Below are positions 12,801-26,800 of a DNA stretch of 64,000 bases, piece by piece. The stretch lies in assembly GCA_001695595.3 (NCBI GenBank), contig MBPM02000010.1:1426001-1490000 (forward strand), in the 5' to 3' direction. Source of the DNA: Plasmopara viticola. Its lineage: Eukaryota; Oomycota; Peronosporomycetes; Peronosporales; Peronosporaceae. Under the pieces are notes generated by a model, which saw nothing but the letters and a program-made list of their open reading frames with translations, was not told where the DNA came from and searched no databases. Position numbers and translations under genes: made by a program. How positions within the stretch are numbered: position 1 is the first letter of the stretch; each line of letters begins with the position of its first letter.

Positions 12801-15800
12801 CCGTCCGCTTTAGCTGTTTAAGTAAGAGTGTTCTCAGGCCTCTGACCTGCATTCTGCACTTAGAGCTAAAACGGCTCGCGGATTGTTATCTATCTGGCTT
12901 TATAAAGTAAGTATTAACCTTGATAGTAAGACTTAATATAACTCTTCTTATTTGCAATTGCGAGCTGAGCTTTTCGATAGAATAATTTGTGAACCTTTTG
13001 TGGGCATACGTCCATACAATTTATATCTAGCATACCAATAATAACAGACCATGTATTGCTTTTCTGCTAGCTTCTCGGCTTCAATTATTTTTTCCTTATT
13101 AATTTTCAAAATTATACATGAACTCTGAGTCCTCGCTCGGTGTCTACAAAATTGACCCAAGACGTTTTCGTCGAGTACGTAGAATGTATTTATATCCTCA
13201 AGAGGAGTTTTCATCTTGAGAGTAACATCTCATAAATATTTTTGATTTTAACTTAAGCGAGGCCCTACTGCTATCTGTGGCGAAGTAAGGACCTCATTCG
13301 TTCGCACTACAGAAACGTTTTTATCTCTGGCAGTTCTTCCATTAGAAACGCACTAGCCGTGCCAAAGGGCCAAGCTAAATTTTTAAACTGCAGACGAAGA
13401 TTTTCTGCTAGCCACGAGGTCGTTCGCGACACCTAAATACCGGCTTTGTTTTGCATCCCCGCTCTGTTCTTGCGGAGCTATGATACCCAGTTATTGTGAA
13501 ACTGTTTTTACTCAACCGTGATACCGTGTCAATTTTTGTGGCTTGCAGGCCTATGCCATTAGCTTGCGGAACTGTATTACCTACGGTTGGAGGCTGTACT
13601 ATGTCCACAATAGCGCAAAGTTGCAATTATTTTATCCACATCAAATTCTATCGTTAGTGTCCCTAATAGTAAATGTTTCTATCAGACATTAATTTCTTGT
13701 TAGGAAAATTTTAAGATACCATAATGTCTATCTCAATAAACTTATCGGTATCATCAAAATTTCACATACTTATTTTGAGCGAATCTCAGTCCAGCCTTTC
13801 CTTATAAGAGCCGTATGCACGCAAAATAAGGGTGAAAACATGACTCCCTAAAGCTTTGATGCGCGAAATTCGGCAGCTTTAGCATATATTATTAGCTCTC
13901 AAATCGAAAGGCTTATGCAATTTTGGCCATGGCAAACCATACCTAGGATTAAGTCTCACGTATTCATGCCAAGGACATATAATACCTTTTTGCTGTCGAA
14001 ATGCCCCATATTTTACGACCAGATCTTGTTAGCCCTAGAGACCACTTAACCAGTCGGATTTTAGCTAATTTGCTCTCGTAGCTGTCTCTACGAGCATTTG
14101 TTTGTCAGTTTAATTGAATTGCACTCGTCTACTAAATGCAACATTCCTCGAAGCGTCAGAGTCCATTTAGAGTAGAAAAGGAACTCATTATCTTGTACGC
14201 TTGATTGTTCATCCAAAACTAGCTTAAGACCTCTGAAGCTCTAAGGGGCTAGGATCTCGTGGTATGCATTAATTACAGAGCGCTTAGTAAGTCTTCAGTA
14301 AAGCTATTCATCCCTCCTAGTTGGCGTCGTTTTCTGGCTCTGAGAGCAAGGCTTCTGCCTTAGATACTTCAGACCGCTAAGTTTCTTTTTCCGACTCGGC
14401 ACGGATCATGTCGAGCAACAGATGCTCCTTTGCTTGGGCCTTCAGTCCACTGAGTCGAAACACCACTCCTCGGGGTCCTGTAGTCCTCGTACTGCCCATT
14501 TTGGCGTTTTAGCGAAGCAAAATTTTGTAAGTGTTCCGCTTTTTAAGTGCGATTTGAAACGCTTTTTTGATTTGCCGCTACCCGTACCTTCGACCGTTGA
14601 GTTCACGAGGGGCCAACGCCTAGGTTGTCAATGAATACGGCTACTCTTTTATGTATATGTATATATTTAGAGAGTAGCGCTCCGATCTTGAAGTCATTAA
14701 AAAGTTTGATGCTATAAATTTATGTTCTATGAAGCAAATAACTGCCTTAAGAAACGTGAGTGCTGGCGCAGATTAAAGTCTTTTTGGAGGGAATGTTGCA
14801 CTCAGCAGTTTCTTCATGTGTTCTTAGACACACAACACCAAGGAAAAGCTGTTTCACGGGTGAGTGCACAGCTTCTAGCCCCGCGTCATAGAAAGAAGTT
14901 GCAACGCCACACACCTGAGGTCATAGTAACTCGTGTGCAGCTTGACGTTTCTCCAGAAGAAAAAACTAAGCCTTTTCATTTTATATGATGAAAATTATAC
15001 GTTTTCCCAGCTTAAATATTACAGTGCGCTCAACAGTCGTGGCTACAGGAGCTGGGCTCCTGTAGAGCATAGACTTTACTCGCAGAGACTGGATTTTTAG
15101 TGCACTGAAATGTTGCAAAAAAAATCATGACGCTTTGCAGCTAGGAGGGCTGCAAATGCAGTATATTTTATAGGCCCAGCAAAGCCAGATAATATACTGA
15201 ATAACACATAGTTCACGTTCAATAGATGCAATAAGGTAGCTCGAAGGTTCAGGTAATCAAGAAATTAGCACGAGTAGGCTTGCAAAAATTCAGATAGTTA
15301 AATCACTCGCCGAGGCTTGGGATCGATTAATACGAGTGACGAAGTCACACAGCAGAGAAGAGGTGCCTAAAGATGAAAGATCTTGCGGTTAATAATCGCT
15401 CACAATTTCTGGTCTTAAGGATGCTATAGAATGCAGATTAAAAACTGATGTAATTGCCTCAAATAAGCGGTGATTTCTCGCAAAAGTTAGCGAAACAGAA
15501 TGTATGAGTGAAATTGTAGCACTACTATACATCGGAGGAGAAGATCGTTTATCACTCGTAAGCCTACTTTCTTTGAGGCTGTTTATCTGAATACCTGAAC
15601 TGTGGACTCGATGCATTGCGTAATATTTATGAGCTCAAACGTCTACCCATATTTAGTCTCATTGAAGAAAAAGATGTTATTTATATTGTTTATTCGCCGT
15701 TTTTAAAAGTAAACGATTTACAAGCAAACCCTCGCACAAAACGGTCGAATATGGAATTAAGCCTTAGAAATGTTTAACTTTTTTGTATAATTGAGTGTAC

Positions 15801-17583
15801 ATAACTCTTTGAGCGCGCACTTAGGTAGTTGCCGGTACATTTTTGCGCATTATCCGAAATACTGAAAAGGATGGAGCACTGGCTTAAACATTTCTTCGGA
15901 AAATATTCCAATGACCGTATTCGGGAATACAATGCGACTAGCCACTATCAACTTTGTATGGTACTTATAGTTTCTGATAAGCGACTACATTTAATGCCGC
16001 AAATTAAGCAAGAACATTACCCAGTTTGGTTTATTCAAAAACACTCCACAATGTAATTACCAAAAGGATGCTGTCGCAATGTTTAGTACCAGAGATTGGC
16101 TTTATGGAACGACCCGTTGTGACTTGAGCCTCATTCAATAAGCTTGTCGGATACTGAACTTTTTCATGCTCTCTCGTAGAGCATAAGTCAAGCGATCACA
16201 ATGGCGTGCCGAATTTCAAACGCGCCATAGTATAATAGGGCTCGATTGGGTTATCATAGCCTTGTACACTTGTGCGTACCACCAGCTGTTGACCATTGCA
16301 AGTTTTCTATTTCAAAATAATCAAGCTCTCGGGACTACGATCTCGTGGTGAACAATTACCTCGCATCTATCATGAAGACCTAGTCTTTTCCAGTATGGCG
16401 CCAAGGTCAGACATCTTTCCACTTTTGAGAGCCAAGCTTTCACTAACAACACTTCGGAGCAACAAGACAAGACGAAGATCTTCATTGCGGCCTAGGCACA
16501 GATAATCTATCTGCCATAATAGTGGAATACTGCTTTTCTTGGCATTGGACCCATATCCCAGTCAGCAGGACGATTGGTACCGCAATCAGGGGCCGTATGT
16601 AACAAAAATTGTGTAATTTAGGTATTTAGAAAGACTTCACCTGTCCGAGGCTGTTTTCGTTCTACAGAGCAAATTGATTTACTGCTATCGGTCCCGTCTC
16701 CTACGCGCGATAATTTGCGAGAAGATGTCCCACTTCAGTCTGTACACATATTCAATTACTTTTACCTTGTTCAAGAGATGTCACCCCATTAAAAGCCATT
16801 TACAATCTTAGTGATGAGTGTATTCACTCAAGAGTCGCGAGCGCTGGCGCAAGTGAAAGTTCGTCGAAACGCTCTGCTAAATCTTCACCTCTTCAGTGAA
16901 GTAATTTTACTAATGAAAGCACTTAGTGAAACTGCTTAGGTTAAAAGCATGTCCGAGATTTGAGTTGCTCACGAGGCTATCTTTATTCTTAAACGAATGT
17001 GAATCATTTTTTCCCTTTGAGAATATAAGCCATATCTTCTACCAACTTCCACTTTTACCTACTGCTACTACGCCGGCTCCGAAATTTACTCCCGAGCAGG
17101 ACTCTGCTCGTGCCGCTCAACCGCCGTAACGCGTTCAAGCAGTTAAGAGGGCTGAAACTTCACAGGCTCGTATAAGCCAGCAAGAATGTAAGCTAGCACA
17201 TACTGCGCGACCTACGGACAGTGGAAGGTCGTACGATCCAATATAGATCCTTACAAGAGGTAAAGGTGGAGATTTAATCCTAGGATTAGGATGAGAGAAG
17301 TGCCACCAAATGCGGTGGAGTTATAAAGCACCTTGCACATGCAAGAAAATGAGATCTTTTGCCGAACAAATGTTTTGCTATAAGTGTGTAATAGAAGGCA
17401 AACATAGACTGAACACTTAAATATTGATCTCATCTCCCGTCACTGCACTTGAATAGTAAGCAAAATGTCTCATATGTTAATATGATAAACAATGGTACGA
17501 TCAGAAAGTCGCTAACTACTATTTAGCAAATTCTCGCAGTACATATTGCAGTTTAAATTCGGTTTAGAAGACCATAATATTTA
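9831..17583. other. Large gene-free stretch
   Basis: About 7.7 kb with many short frames and no recognisable protein family. The longest minus-strand open run near 11030-10795 (SPYHAIYDIEDARRVTRS...) could not be assigned. There are no clear terminal repeats and no tRNA-like cloverleaf that I could spot. It is probably eroded repeats. Confidence 0.4.
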
Positions 17584-17585
17584 GA

Positions 17586-17592
17586 TCATTTT
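17586..17592 (+). promoter_or_regulatory. Oomycete initiator (INR) candidate
   Basis: TCATTTT fits the oomycete INR consensus YCAYTYY and lies ~20 nt upstream of the ATG at 17611, the short 5'-UTR distance usual in this group. Start-site mapping has not been seen here. Confidence 0.5.
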
Positions 17593-17610
17593 TTGCGTGG
17601 TCCGCTTGCC

Positions 17611-19363
17611 ATGGAGCAATGGCAGATTAATGATGAGGTGGAACTGGTGGAAGAGACTGTGGCCATGATGGATAATTATCAGGATGAAGACTACGATGCC
17701 GCCATTTCCCGATTGCTTCTGCCTCCTGACGATGACTTTTACTGCCTCGATCGGACGGAATCAAGTACTGACGTAGCACATGTTGCGACGCCCATTTCGC
17801 CTAACTTAGGTCAATTTCAGGCCAACTCCAGCTTCAGTGGAGAAGTCACTCCCGAAACGACATTAGCACTGACAACTGCCACCAGCAGTTTTCTGAGGAA
17901 AATACCTGTGTCTTCCACTCAGCAGGCGAAGCGCAAGAAAATTGCACCCGTTACCAATTTGAGCACCAGCAAGAAGCGCAGAACGGCATCGCACAATTCG
18001 AACCGTGCGCGTGACGAACGGAAAGAGGAGCTTATTTATCTTCGCAAGACGGTGCATGCGTTGGAGGCACGATTGCGCACGCTGCGAGTTTCGCAGCGTC
18101 GGGTGCTTGCCATGCCCGCACCGCTGTCCTCAAAAAATGATCTTACGGAAGGAGAATCGAATAAAATGTGTTTGATGGAACGTGCATCTACGATGGATGC
18201 TTTGCGGGGTCAAACTGGAGTAACAAAGCCTCCTTTTTCTCATGACAATATGAAAGAGGACGCGGCGATGGAACATGTTTGGACCGACATTGCAGCTCAC
18301 CAATATCAGGAGCGACGCCGTGTCGAGCTAGAGAATATACGCCTAAAACTTATTCTTGATGGCCAAATTAAAATGGCAAAAAGTCTGGAGAGGATGCTGA
18401 CAAAACGCATTAGCTTACGGGTAAGTAATAGTTCGACTCTGTAGAAGATTAAAGGTGTAATCGGGTTGGTTTGTACAAAATGTAGGTAATGGAGTCAATT
18501 CAAGGCAAATATCTTTACAGCTTGCAGCACCGTAAGCCTGCGTCAACAGAAAATGAGGACGAGACAGCCATATTCTCTCGTTTGAATAAAGACTTAGCAA
18601 CTGCATTAAACGACGTAGATGCAGTTTTTGAGGCGAATGGACTTGCTTGCATGGACAAAACATATGCAGATGCACAAGTGCGGCATGAGAACGGCACAAC
18701 AGTTATGGAGATATTTGCGAACAAAGTAGTTCCATTCGAAGTGGAAGCAACAAGCCACGCAGTATGGGAGCATTTCGTTAACTCTATGGACCATATCCCG
18801 TCGCGCTTTGTTTACCACAAGCAACTAAAGGTGCTTACATGATTTCGTAAGATGAAGCTGGCGTTTTTACTGTGGTGCTGACTATTTTTTTTCGGTTTGT
18901 TGCTTGGTAAAAGCCGGAAACAACGAATGACATGTTGGTAGAAAGCTTTGGATTAGAACTTGTTGGAAGCCGCAATGCCACTGCCGCATTCTTTGTGCGC
19001 CAGATCCGTCGTAAATATGTTCAGCCTCACCGCGTTGTGATTGCGTGGCCTATGTATTCCGAGGCCCTCGAGCTATCTGCAGAGCCAACGAAAGGCGTGC
19101 GCCTTCACGAGAAATGCTTCACCGTGGTCAAAGCCTTCCCGAACGCTGGTGGTGGCCGCCGTGGCGCACTGATACAAACGTGTTACGTTCTTCGCCCAGA
19201 CATTAACGACCGTGTTGCTGACCGCGAGCGCATTCTTAACGCTTTGACCGATTTTTTATTGGACTCTGTTTCACACACAATTAGCTCCAGTCACCAAATG
19301 ATTGAAAATTACCTGCTGGATAAAGCGCTTCAATTTGAAGTTAAGTCAAGTACATTACGCTAG
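17611..19363 (+). CDS. bZIP plus START-like domain protein ('M96 mating-specific'-type family), 3 exons
   Basis: Exons are 17611-18420, 18486-18830 and 18914-19363, all joined in phase 0, giving 534 aa. Introns are 65 and 83 nt, GT...AG (gtaagt/tgtag; gtgctt/aaaag). Seen: an acidic N-terminus (1-60); nuclear-localisation-like KRKK (~107) and KKRR (121-124); a basic region with N-x7-R (NSNRARDER, ~129-137); a leucine/hydrophobic zipper (EELIYLRKTVHALEARL, 139-155); and a second charged helix (~223-265, RRRVELENIRLKLILDGQ). The C-terminal ~240 residues match the oomycete START-like part (MDKTYADAQV; VPFEVEATSHAVWEHF; VIAWPMYSEALELS; SSHQMIENYLLD). A nuclear transcription-factor-like role is inferred from the bZIP. 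The family's real function is not established. It has no internal stops, unlike its two decayed relatives. The second donor (gtgctt) is weak, so that junction needs cDNA. Confidence 0.85.
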
Positions 19364-19443
19364 GCGGCAAGCCAGGAGGTTGCGCTTGCAGAAATCACTA
19401 GTAGCAGCCGCAAATCATCTTTCTCTCGCGCCAAACTTATGTC

Positions 19444-20884
19444 TTATCGCTCGTAACAAGACTTTTCGCTCAAAGTATGAAATCGATCTTCACCACCGAA
19501 AACTGCTCGTTTGCGTGGGTTCAGATTAAAACTGCAATTTGATTTACTTTCCGGGGATAGCTTGCACGCCCGGGCGCTGCCACTCTTAAAATTCAGCACT
19601 GAGTCTAAGATTGCTGCGCAATTGACGAGACCTATTGCCTCTGAGTTCGTCGGTGTGAGCGTCCAGTCGTCCTGGGGGCGTAGATCACCAATTGCAATTT
19701 TGTCTATATATTTTTGTAGAGTCTCGTCCATGCTCAGCATTATTGCTTGAGCAAGCATTTTTTTTTCTTTGCGGCAAAGTGGGCCAGCCATTGTGTCCTT
19801 TGTTCGCCGCACAGCGCGAATGCAATCAAATTAAAAATGTGCTTTACGTGAACATTGTCATAAACAAATGACTGTCAAACATTTTTTCAACGCATGTCAT
19901 TATTGTTTCGCATGCAACTGGTGTTTTTTCATAGTACATGCAGAAAAGCATGTTGTCTGCTAAGACCGCAAAATGACACCACTGAGCCCTCCTTATGTAA
20001 ATTTTGAGCATGAACCAACATCAATACGTCCCAAAGTGCGTAAATATCACGCAACCGTCAGTCATTTCCATCCGCCATGAGTTGTTGGTCTTCAAGAGAG
20101 GCATCGAGCTCCTAGCGAGACTTGTCGATTTCCAAGAGCTGTATATCAAATGGAAGCGGTCACCACCAGCCGCAATGGTTTTAAAACGGGTGGCACAAGT
20201 CACTATGCTCTAGAGTTTTCTGCTCGTAAGCTTATTATTAAGACATACGAGTCGTTAAGCTTCAAAAATCTCATCGCGACAGATGGAAGAGCTTTATCGT
20301 TAGTTTGACTTTTGTATGTTCTCAAGGCTTTTAGCAATCTCGATCTGCTTCTCTAGCACCAGCTTTAGCCGCACATTTTCACGCTTTGCCTATCGCCTTT
20401 CTAATGCCTGCCGCTGCGCCTTGTCCAACCACACCTCAACCAAAGGTGACGGCGAAGCTCTCAGCTGACGAGAAATTCGCAATTGGTGTTCTAATAAAAA
20501 GTTTGGCGATGCACACTTCTAGTAGCTTAATATTATTTCTTGTATTCTGCGGTTTCACTACTGACGGTGGGACAGCGACGGATGAAAAGGGCGCTGATGC
20601 GGTCTGAGGCTTATGATAAATACGCTTTTAAACAAGCTGTAGTTGTAAACCTTTAATTTACTGGCGCAGATAAATCAACTCTCTTGCCGCGCATCTCAGG
20701 CGCGATTTGAAAACTTTCGCTGCTGCTTGGTATTCTTCCCCTTAGGCCTTTGTAAGTTTAGCGTCGGGACTTCTGGACATAAAAAAGGTTTGCTGCCACA
20801 ACTTGAATTTACTGTCGAAGACGGCTCATTCTGAGTTACTTGCTGCTGTTGTGGAGGTACTTTTTTCTCCGCGATGATAACCAA
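19444..20884 (-). pseudogene. Second decayed bZIP/START-like copy, tail-to-tail with the intact gene
   Basis: On the minus strand, 20884-20696 encodes a Gln/Pro-rich N-terminus ending RKFSNRA, then TGA. It aligns with SNRARDER of the intact gene. A frameshift follows, then ARELIYLRQ, TAA (20660-20658), and IKGLQLQL, matching the intact zipper EELIYLRK...LEARL. The second helix follows around 20434-20300 as VWLDKAQRQALERR, TAG (20392-20390), AKRENVRLKLVLEKQIEIAK. A further open frame at 19812-19444 (without ATG at its head; DETLQKYIDKIAIGDLRPQDD) lies where the C-terminus should be, but I cannot align it to the family. Several stops and at least one shift make this a pseudogene of a close paralogue. 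Confidence 0.75.
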
Positions 20885-23800
20885 CTCTTTCGTCAGCGCA
20901 CGTAGTTTTTAATCCACATTCACCTTTATAATCATCAAGCGATAAGTTTATTCAGCACAACGTCTGTTTGGTACTACAAAATCGTTTATTTGGTGTCTCG
21001 CAGTCGTCGAGGAACGAGAGAGCTTCTTTAAGCGTTTCGACTCCTCAATTGAATTTTAAAATTTTGGGTGTTGACAATTCATTCAGTCAGATAAGTGCTC
21101 GTAATACTGTACTTGCACTATAATGTGGAAAAATCGCGTTTTTGCCATGCCTAAAACGGCACCCTTCTGCGTGCGTCAAAGTGTCAATCACTTCACGGGC
21201 GGCCTGCATAGCTTCAGCTTGCGCCCCTAATGTCTTCCATGCTACTCATTTTCAAGAGTAGGGAATTGTGAAAGGTGGAGTTACGAGCAAAGTTTGCAAA
21301 AGTTAGACTTGTGCGTATACAAAACAGGACTACAGCCACGTTTTCAAGTTTAAATAATTAATTTAAGGCTATGAGACGACCTTAGGGTGCCGTACCCGAA
21401 AAGCAGGTCGTGCGGCGCTACGAAAAGGAAAAATGCCCAGTTGTTCTATAAGATAATTACTGCATCACTTGAAAATCCAAGATGCGTGATCAATATCACT
21501 TACGGGCTGTGGCAGCATTCCGATGTTTCAGACGTGCTGCTTGTTTTTGCCTCAGATGTCCAAGATCGGCTCGCACAACCTGCGCACCTTGGACGTCTTT
21601 AGCAACTTTGTGCTGAGTTCATGTTTGCAACCATCGCATCCATCCAGCAGCTCTATGAGAACCTGCTGATTAATTAGCCGTTGCTGTAGTCATTACGCAT
21701 TGAAAGGAGGCTAATACTTATGGAAAAGGACAGAAGTTTGTTTATAAGATCAAACTCGATCTTAGATAGCCGAATGCTTACCACGCTTGCGTCACAACGC
21801 TATTGATATCGATGATGTGAATTGCACAGACCACGGCGCACTCACCAGCGTACTTGCGTAATATACAATAGATTACCTGCTACTGCACTCGAAGAACCTC
21901 TGGAACTTATTGTGGCGCTACAACGTTTCTCTCAGTTTATCTGGTTAAGTGTATAAAAACGCAATCAGCCTTAATTGGTGCGTGCTGAGTCAAAAGAACA
22001 GATGCGAGGCGTCGCACATCAGGTTCATTCAACGTAAGTCTCTGTTCCGTCTTGAAGCTCATCTCAAGAGACAGTAACTTCAGCTCGTGCTTCAGTAGTC
22101 AACCGCGGTGAAGGCCTTAAGTGTGCAGATCTGGACGACAGCTGCAGCCAAAGTTGGCTCTTTATCATGCCGATGACAGCAACGCACTCTCACGACCTCT
22201 CCGCTCCATCATGGAGGTGCGATCAAGTGGAGACTGCCTTCATCGTGGTGGCGAGCAACTTGGAGCTGATTGTACACTATTCACTACGGTACTACGTGGC
22301 AAAAATTGGCTTTTCCACGTATGTCCTACATCGATCAATCTGGCTTTACACTGACGCTGAGATTCACTGTTAAAAGCGAACACGATTCGATATGATGGTG
22401 GCGCGTTGACGCTGTCTCGTTATGGTCACCGTGCTACAAGGATGCTTTTGCCTCCGCGTCTATTATATCATTAGGCTTTATCCGCTTGCGGACTTCAAAA
22501 GTGAAGGTAAAGCTTGGCCAGCTGGAAGTATCTTCGTTCCGCAACACATTGGCTACACGATTTACGCTGCGACCTGTTTACACAGATAAAGTATTGGAGC
22601 GCGTTTAATCACGAAGCGACGCAGATTGCTGATAGCGTCGAAGCGTGACGAAAACATAAGGTTCAGTAAGTGGCAACTCACAAAGATTGCCGCTTTCACA
22701 AATCGGCTGCAGGAAGTATACAAAGACTTCTTGATCCTGATCATTTCACGATCAGCAATCCTAAGAGTTGGCGAGGTGGCTGAACCGCCGAGAAAGCCTC
22801 ACCTGATGAGGAGCCACTTGCAGTACATCAACAAGCAGCAGATGAGCGCATATACTAAGTGCAGCGTGCGAAATGTATGGGTTGTTCTTCGGGCTGCAGT
22901 ATATCATACAATTTGGACAGTCCGCAATTGATGCTTGTTTAAGGACGAAACCTGTTGCCAGAGGCTTCAGCCGTCTATCTGACCATGTCGACGTTCTGAG
23001 CGCATATTTGCTCTTGTAAGCAGTGCTAGTATTAAAGCGAGCTAATTCAAGGTCTCAGTCGAGTGATCGAGTCGATAAAGATTCATTCCATGTTTTGTGC
23101 CTTTAATGGTCAGCATCCAAGTATTATCGATTTTTAATTTTGAGACCCACGCGGCCATGACCATATCTTGAAGTACGCCGACGTGATCTATACACAAAAA
23201 AAACTTTACAGCGTCTACGTGCGAGCACGATAAATAGGCAAAACCTAATTTTTCACGGTTTTAAAGATACTTAATGCGCTGTTGTGGACGCAACCGAGTC
23301 ATGTCGCATTGTTTGAAACTGGCCGAGGCGCGCTAGGACCCGTCTTCGCAAACTTAGCTTTCGATGAAGCCATACGGCGTGCTTGGAAAATCATGGATGT
23401 TGCTAGTCACCTTAGAAGGTAGAGCCTGCTGCAGTAACAGTGATGTAGTGGCGTTGTGCCAAGGCCAAAGTATTTGGTGCCCCTGTAAGGTTCGCAAAAT
23501 TAACTTACCTGTGGGGCCTGTGAGGTCATTTTTTATTTCCTGAGAGGCCAGGTATCGTTATACTTCTTAAAATCCATAGAAAACAGGAAATTTGACTTCC
23601 AACGGTATATAGTCGAGGCCCAAAAATGGGCCGAGCCACAGTATCTGTTGAGAGCCACACCATCGAGAAACAACGCGACAGTGAAATGAAAGACCTGGCC
23701 TGCGCTCAAGCCTAAGAAGTCTCGGCACACGTCAAAACTTGGCGTGCAATGGGCGATGCGCATGTACCCGAAGTTGCAACTGCTGATTGGCCGTCGTAAT

Positions 23801-26800
23801 CAAACAGAGTTGCCACGCGTAGACGATCCAAAAAGCCATTTCGGCAGAAGTTCAAGTCAAAACGTAAAGCCGAAACTCTACTAAGCTATCAATGGATGCC
23901 AATAAAAAGAAAGAGAAAAAAGAAAAATGTCTTCAGAAAAAAAAAACGGAGAAACAAATGAATCTATGCATAGTACACTAAGAGCAGTTTGAAGCCAAGA
24001 TTCGTCTATGATAGTGGTTATAGTGAATATAGACAATCTTAAGGTGCGGTAATTTGAAAGGCAATGTAGTCCCTGCCAAAATTGCAGGTGGAACTAGTAC
24101 TTACTAAAATAAATATTAGGTAGGATTAAATAGAGAAAATATGGTACTTATAAGAAGTATTTCTGATCTACAATTATTTGCACGCGTGGATCCCTTTCAG
24201 ATCAAGAGTCGTTCACCGGAAGATCGCATACTTTCTTACACGCTTAAGGTGCTGTAAAATTCTGACACACCTGGAAGCACAAGATGGTCAATCGTAAATT
24301 CACGCGGGTAGTTAAATTGGTTCCCGGGCCTTATGAGGCGATTGCATTTACAGCCCTTTAAGCTGCCAAGCTGCTGTAACGTGTTTTGACGGTCAAACTG
24401 TATGCAAAAGCCTTTGCTTTAGAGCTCAGGCAGCACTAGTCACGGCGGTAGCGCCTTCTGCAGGTCCAAGCCGATGAGACTTAAGATTTCTACACTTGAG
24501 AAAAAAATGAAATCCCAAATCTTATCTATTAGATTGAGGAGGTAGAAATGGCGACATGGAGGCTATAATCAAAGATGATCAATAATACACGGCGTTCGCA
24601 CTCTCATGTCTGCCAAAAGCTGGGCACTTACCCTCGAAACGATACCCGAATTGTTTTGTATTTTGAAAGGCCGCAGATAGTTGTGAATATTTTTCTTTTG
24701 CCTACCTTTGATTTCCTCTAGCACTCACCCTTTCTTGCCTGCAAGCCGGAAAACGTATACTTTATGTGCATGCTCATGGCCAAAGGAGCTTACGATGAGG
24801 CTACTCTTTGAAATGGCCAATGTGACTGCGTTTAGAGGCTGTCCAAAAATAGGTCCACCTCGCGCTCAATTTAAAGGCAGGCCGCACAAAAAAGGTCGAT
24901 CCAAGTCGCTTCTCTAGAAGAAGCAAATGTCTTCTTTCTAAATGAGCTGCTCTCGTCTTGAAGGATCATGGGTAGTAGCCGTAAACGTGCTGACTCGTTA
25001 AAAACTCTCATACTGTCAAGCATAGCAACATCCGCTGCTTTGGCTGCAGTAAAAAGAAGACACAAGATTCGCGTCTGTTCCGAAAAGGCGGACTTCGTTT
25101 TTCTCGAGGGATTCACAGGAGTGCAGACAAAAGTCACGCCTCTAGAGCCAGAAAATGCAAGTTGCCACTTGGAGCAGGGCGTGCTGCTGGGAAAGCCCTA
25201 GTTATACGTGATTAGTTCACACAATGGGAAATTAGCTTCTGAATACTTTGCAGCTCTTAGGAACAAAATTAGTAGCAATGAACAACTGTTTGTACGCGCA
25301 AGTGTGCGAGGGTATAAAACCTCATCTCGAGTCACAGCGTCAAATGATTGCGACCAGCCAGACTAGATTGCTCAGTGCTACAAGAAATAACAACGAATAA
25401 AGGTGAGCATCAATTTGACCGGCCAGCGGGACAGTCGTAGACGCTATTTTGGTTAATCTAACTGGCTGCGAAGTAATAACCGATTCGTGTCTCCACTGCT
25501 CCTTGATCCTAAGCATGCTGTAAGTAGCCTTAGATCGATTAAAAGCCATGTTTACTAGTCGTGCAATTTTTTGTCAGTCATGCAATACGTACGGCTCCTC
25601 CGAAAGCATATTTGAGCAAGTATGAACCCGCAGAAGTATGGAAGAAATCAAGAGTACTGATTTTTCTTTCAAGCTAAACCCGACGACATCTTTTGACCTT
25701 CCTTAGAGTGCGACCAAAATTTACTCGTCTAACTGACTTCTGGGGACGCTGACGAGGCGCTAAGAAATGTAGCTGACTTGATAGTTTAAGTTCGTATTGA
25801 TAGAGCTTCGCACTGCGGACAAAAAAGTTCCGCAAGCGGGCAAGCAAAGGCTCGATGATATTGTAGCTGACGACGTGTTGCAGAGGAGTTTCATAGAGCC
25901 ACCAAGTGTGGCAACAAAGTTCCTCAAACGGGTAACAAATGCTCGCTAGACACAAGGGATGGCATAGGACAACAGTCTGGTAACAAAATTCTACCGAGTA
26001 AGGATTTAGTAGCTCTACTAAAGAGGAATGTGTAGCTCGTACATTTAAAGTCAGCGCGGAATGACAAGGCGTAGGTTGCCCGATATTATTATCAGATGCA
26101 GCGGTAGTACAAAAGGTATGTCCACTGAGTAGACATCTTTAACAAAAATTACAGAAAACGGGTCTCTACATTGCGGTGCCGATAATATTGCACTGTAAAT
26201 ATCTGTGCTTAACAAAAGTTTAGTTCCTGGTCGTTCTTGCTTATACAGCAAAAAGATTGCAATATATTTGCGACCGCGTCTTCCTGCGCTTACCTATAAA
26301 AAATAGTGCAAATTGCATTGCATTGTGTTTGAATCGGGCGAGCGAAAAGCAAAATCAGCAGGAACTTCAAAATAGCCTCTGTGTCGACTTACCGTTTCCG
26401 GGACTTTGGCGCATGGGTCACGGTGTGAATCCAGATTTAATGAGTCTTCAATTGCTTCGGCGGAGTTAAGAAACTCATATTTTCAACTTAAAAACGCGTC
26501 AGTATGCTGCTATCAGTCCATGTGCTGCTTGATTTATACACTGAGACCTCTAGATAGCGAGAAGAGCACAGGAGATAGCACCGATAACTGTGATTTTTAA
26601 TATTTTCTGTTGCCAACTAAAGCTTCTGCTGTTGTGAGACAGCTTATAGCTATTCAAGTCGGAACAGATTGTTGATAAAGGGCGCGATCTAGTCATCTAT
26701 GTGTGCCTGGCGTTATTGAAAGCAAGCCCGCCGAAGGCAGCAATACACTGATAGTTATCAATGACTATTACTGCGTAAAATAGCGCATAAAAAAGTAAAT

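Noticed and set aside
22626..22931. Possible fourth relic of the bZIP/START helix (KRDENIRFSKWQLTKIAAFT)
   Set aside because: Only a loose match to the second helix, with no basic region or START-like pieces around it.
23520..23960. Basic, protein-like plus-strand run, considered as a ribosomal-protein retrocopy
   Set aside because: No conserved block could be aligned in any frame, and stops interrupt it.
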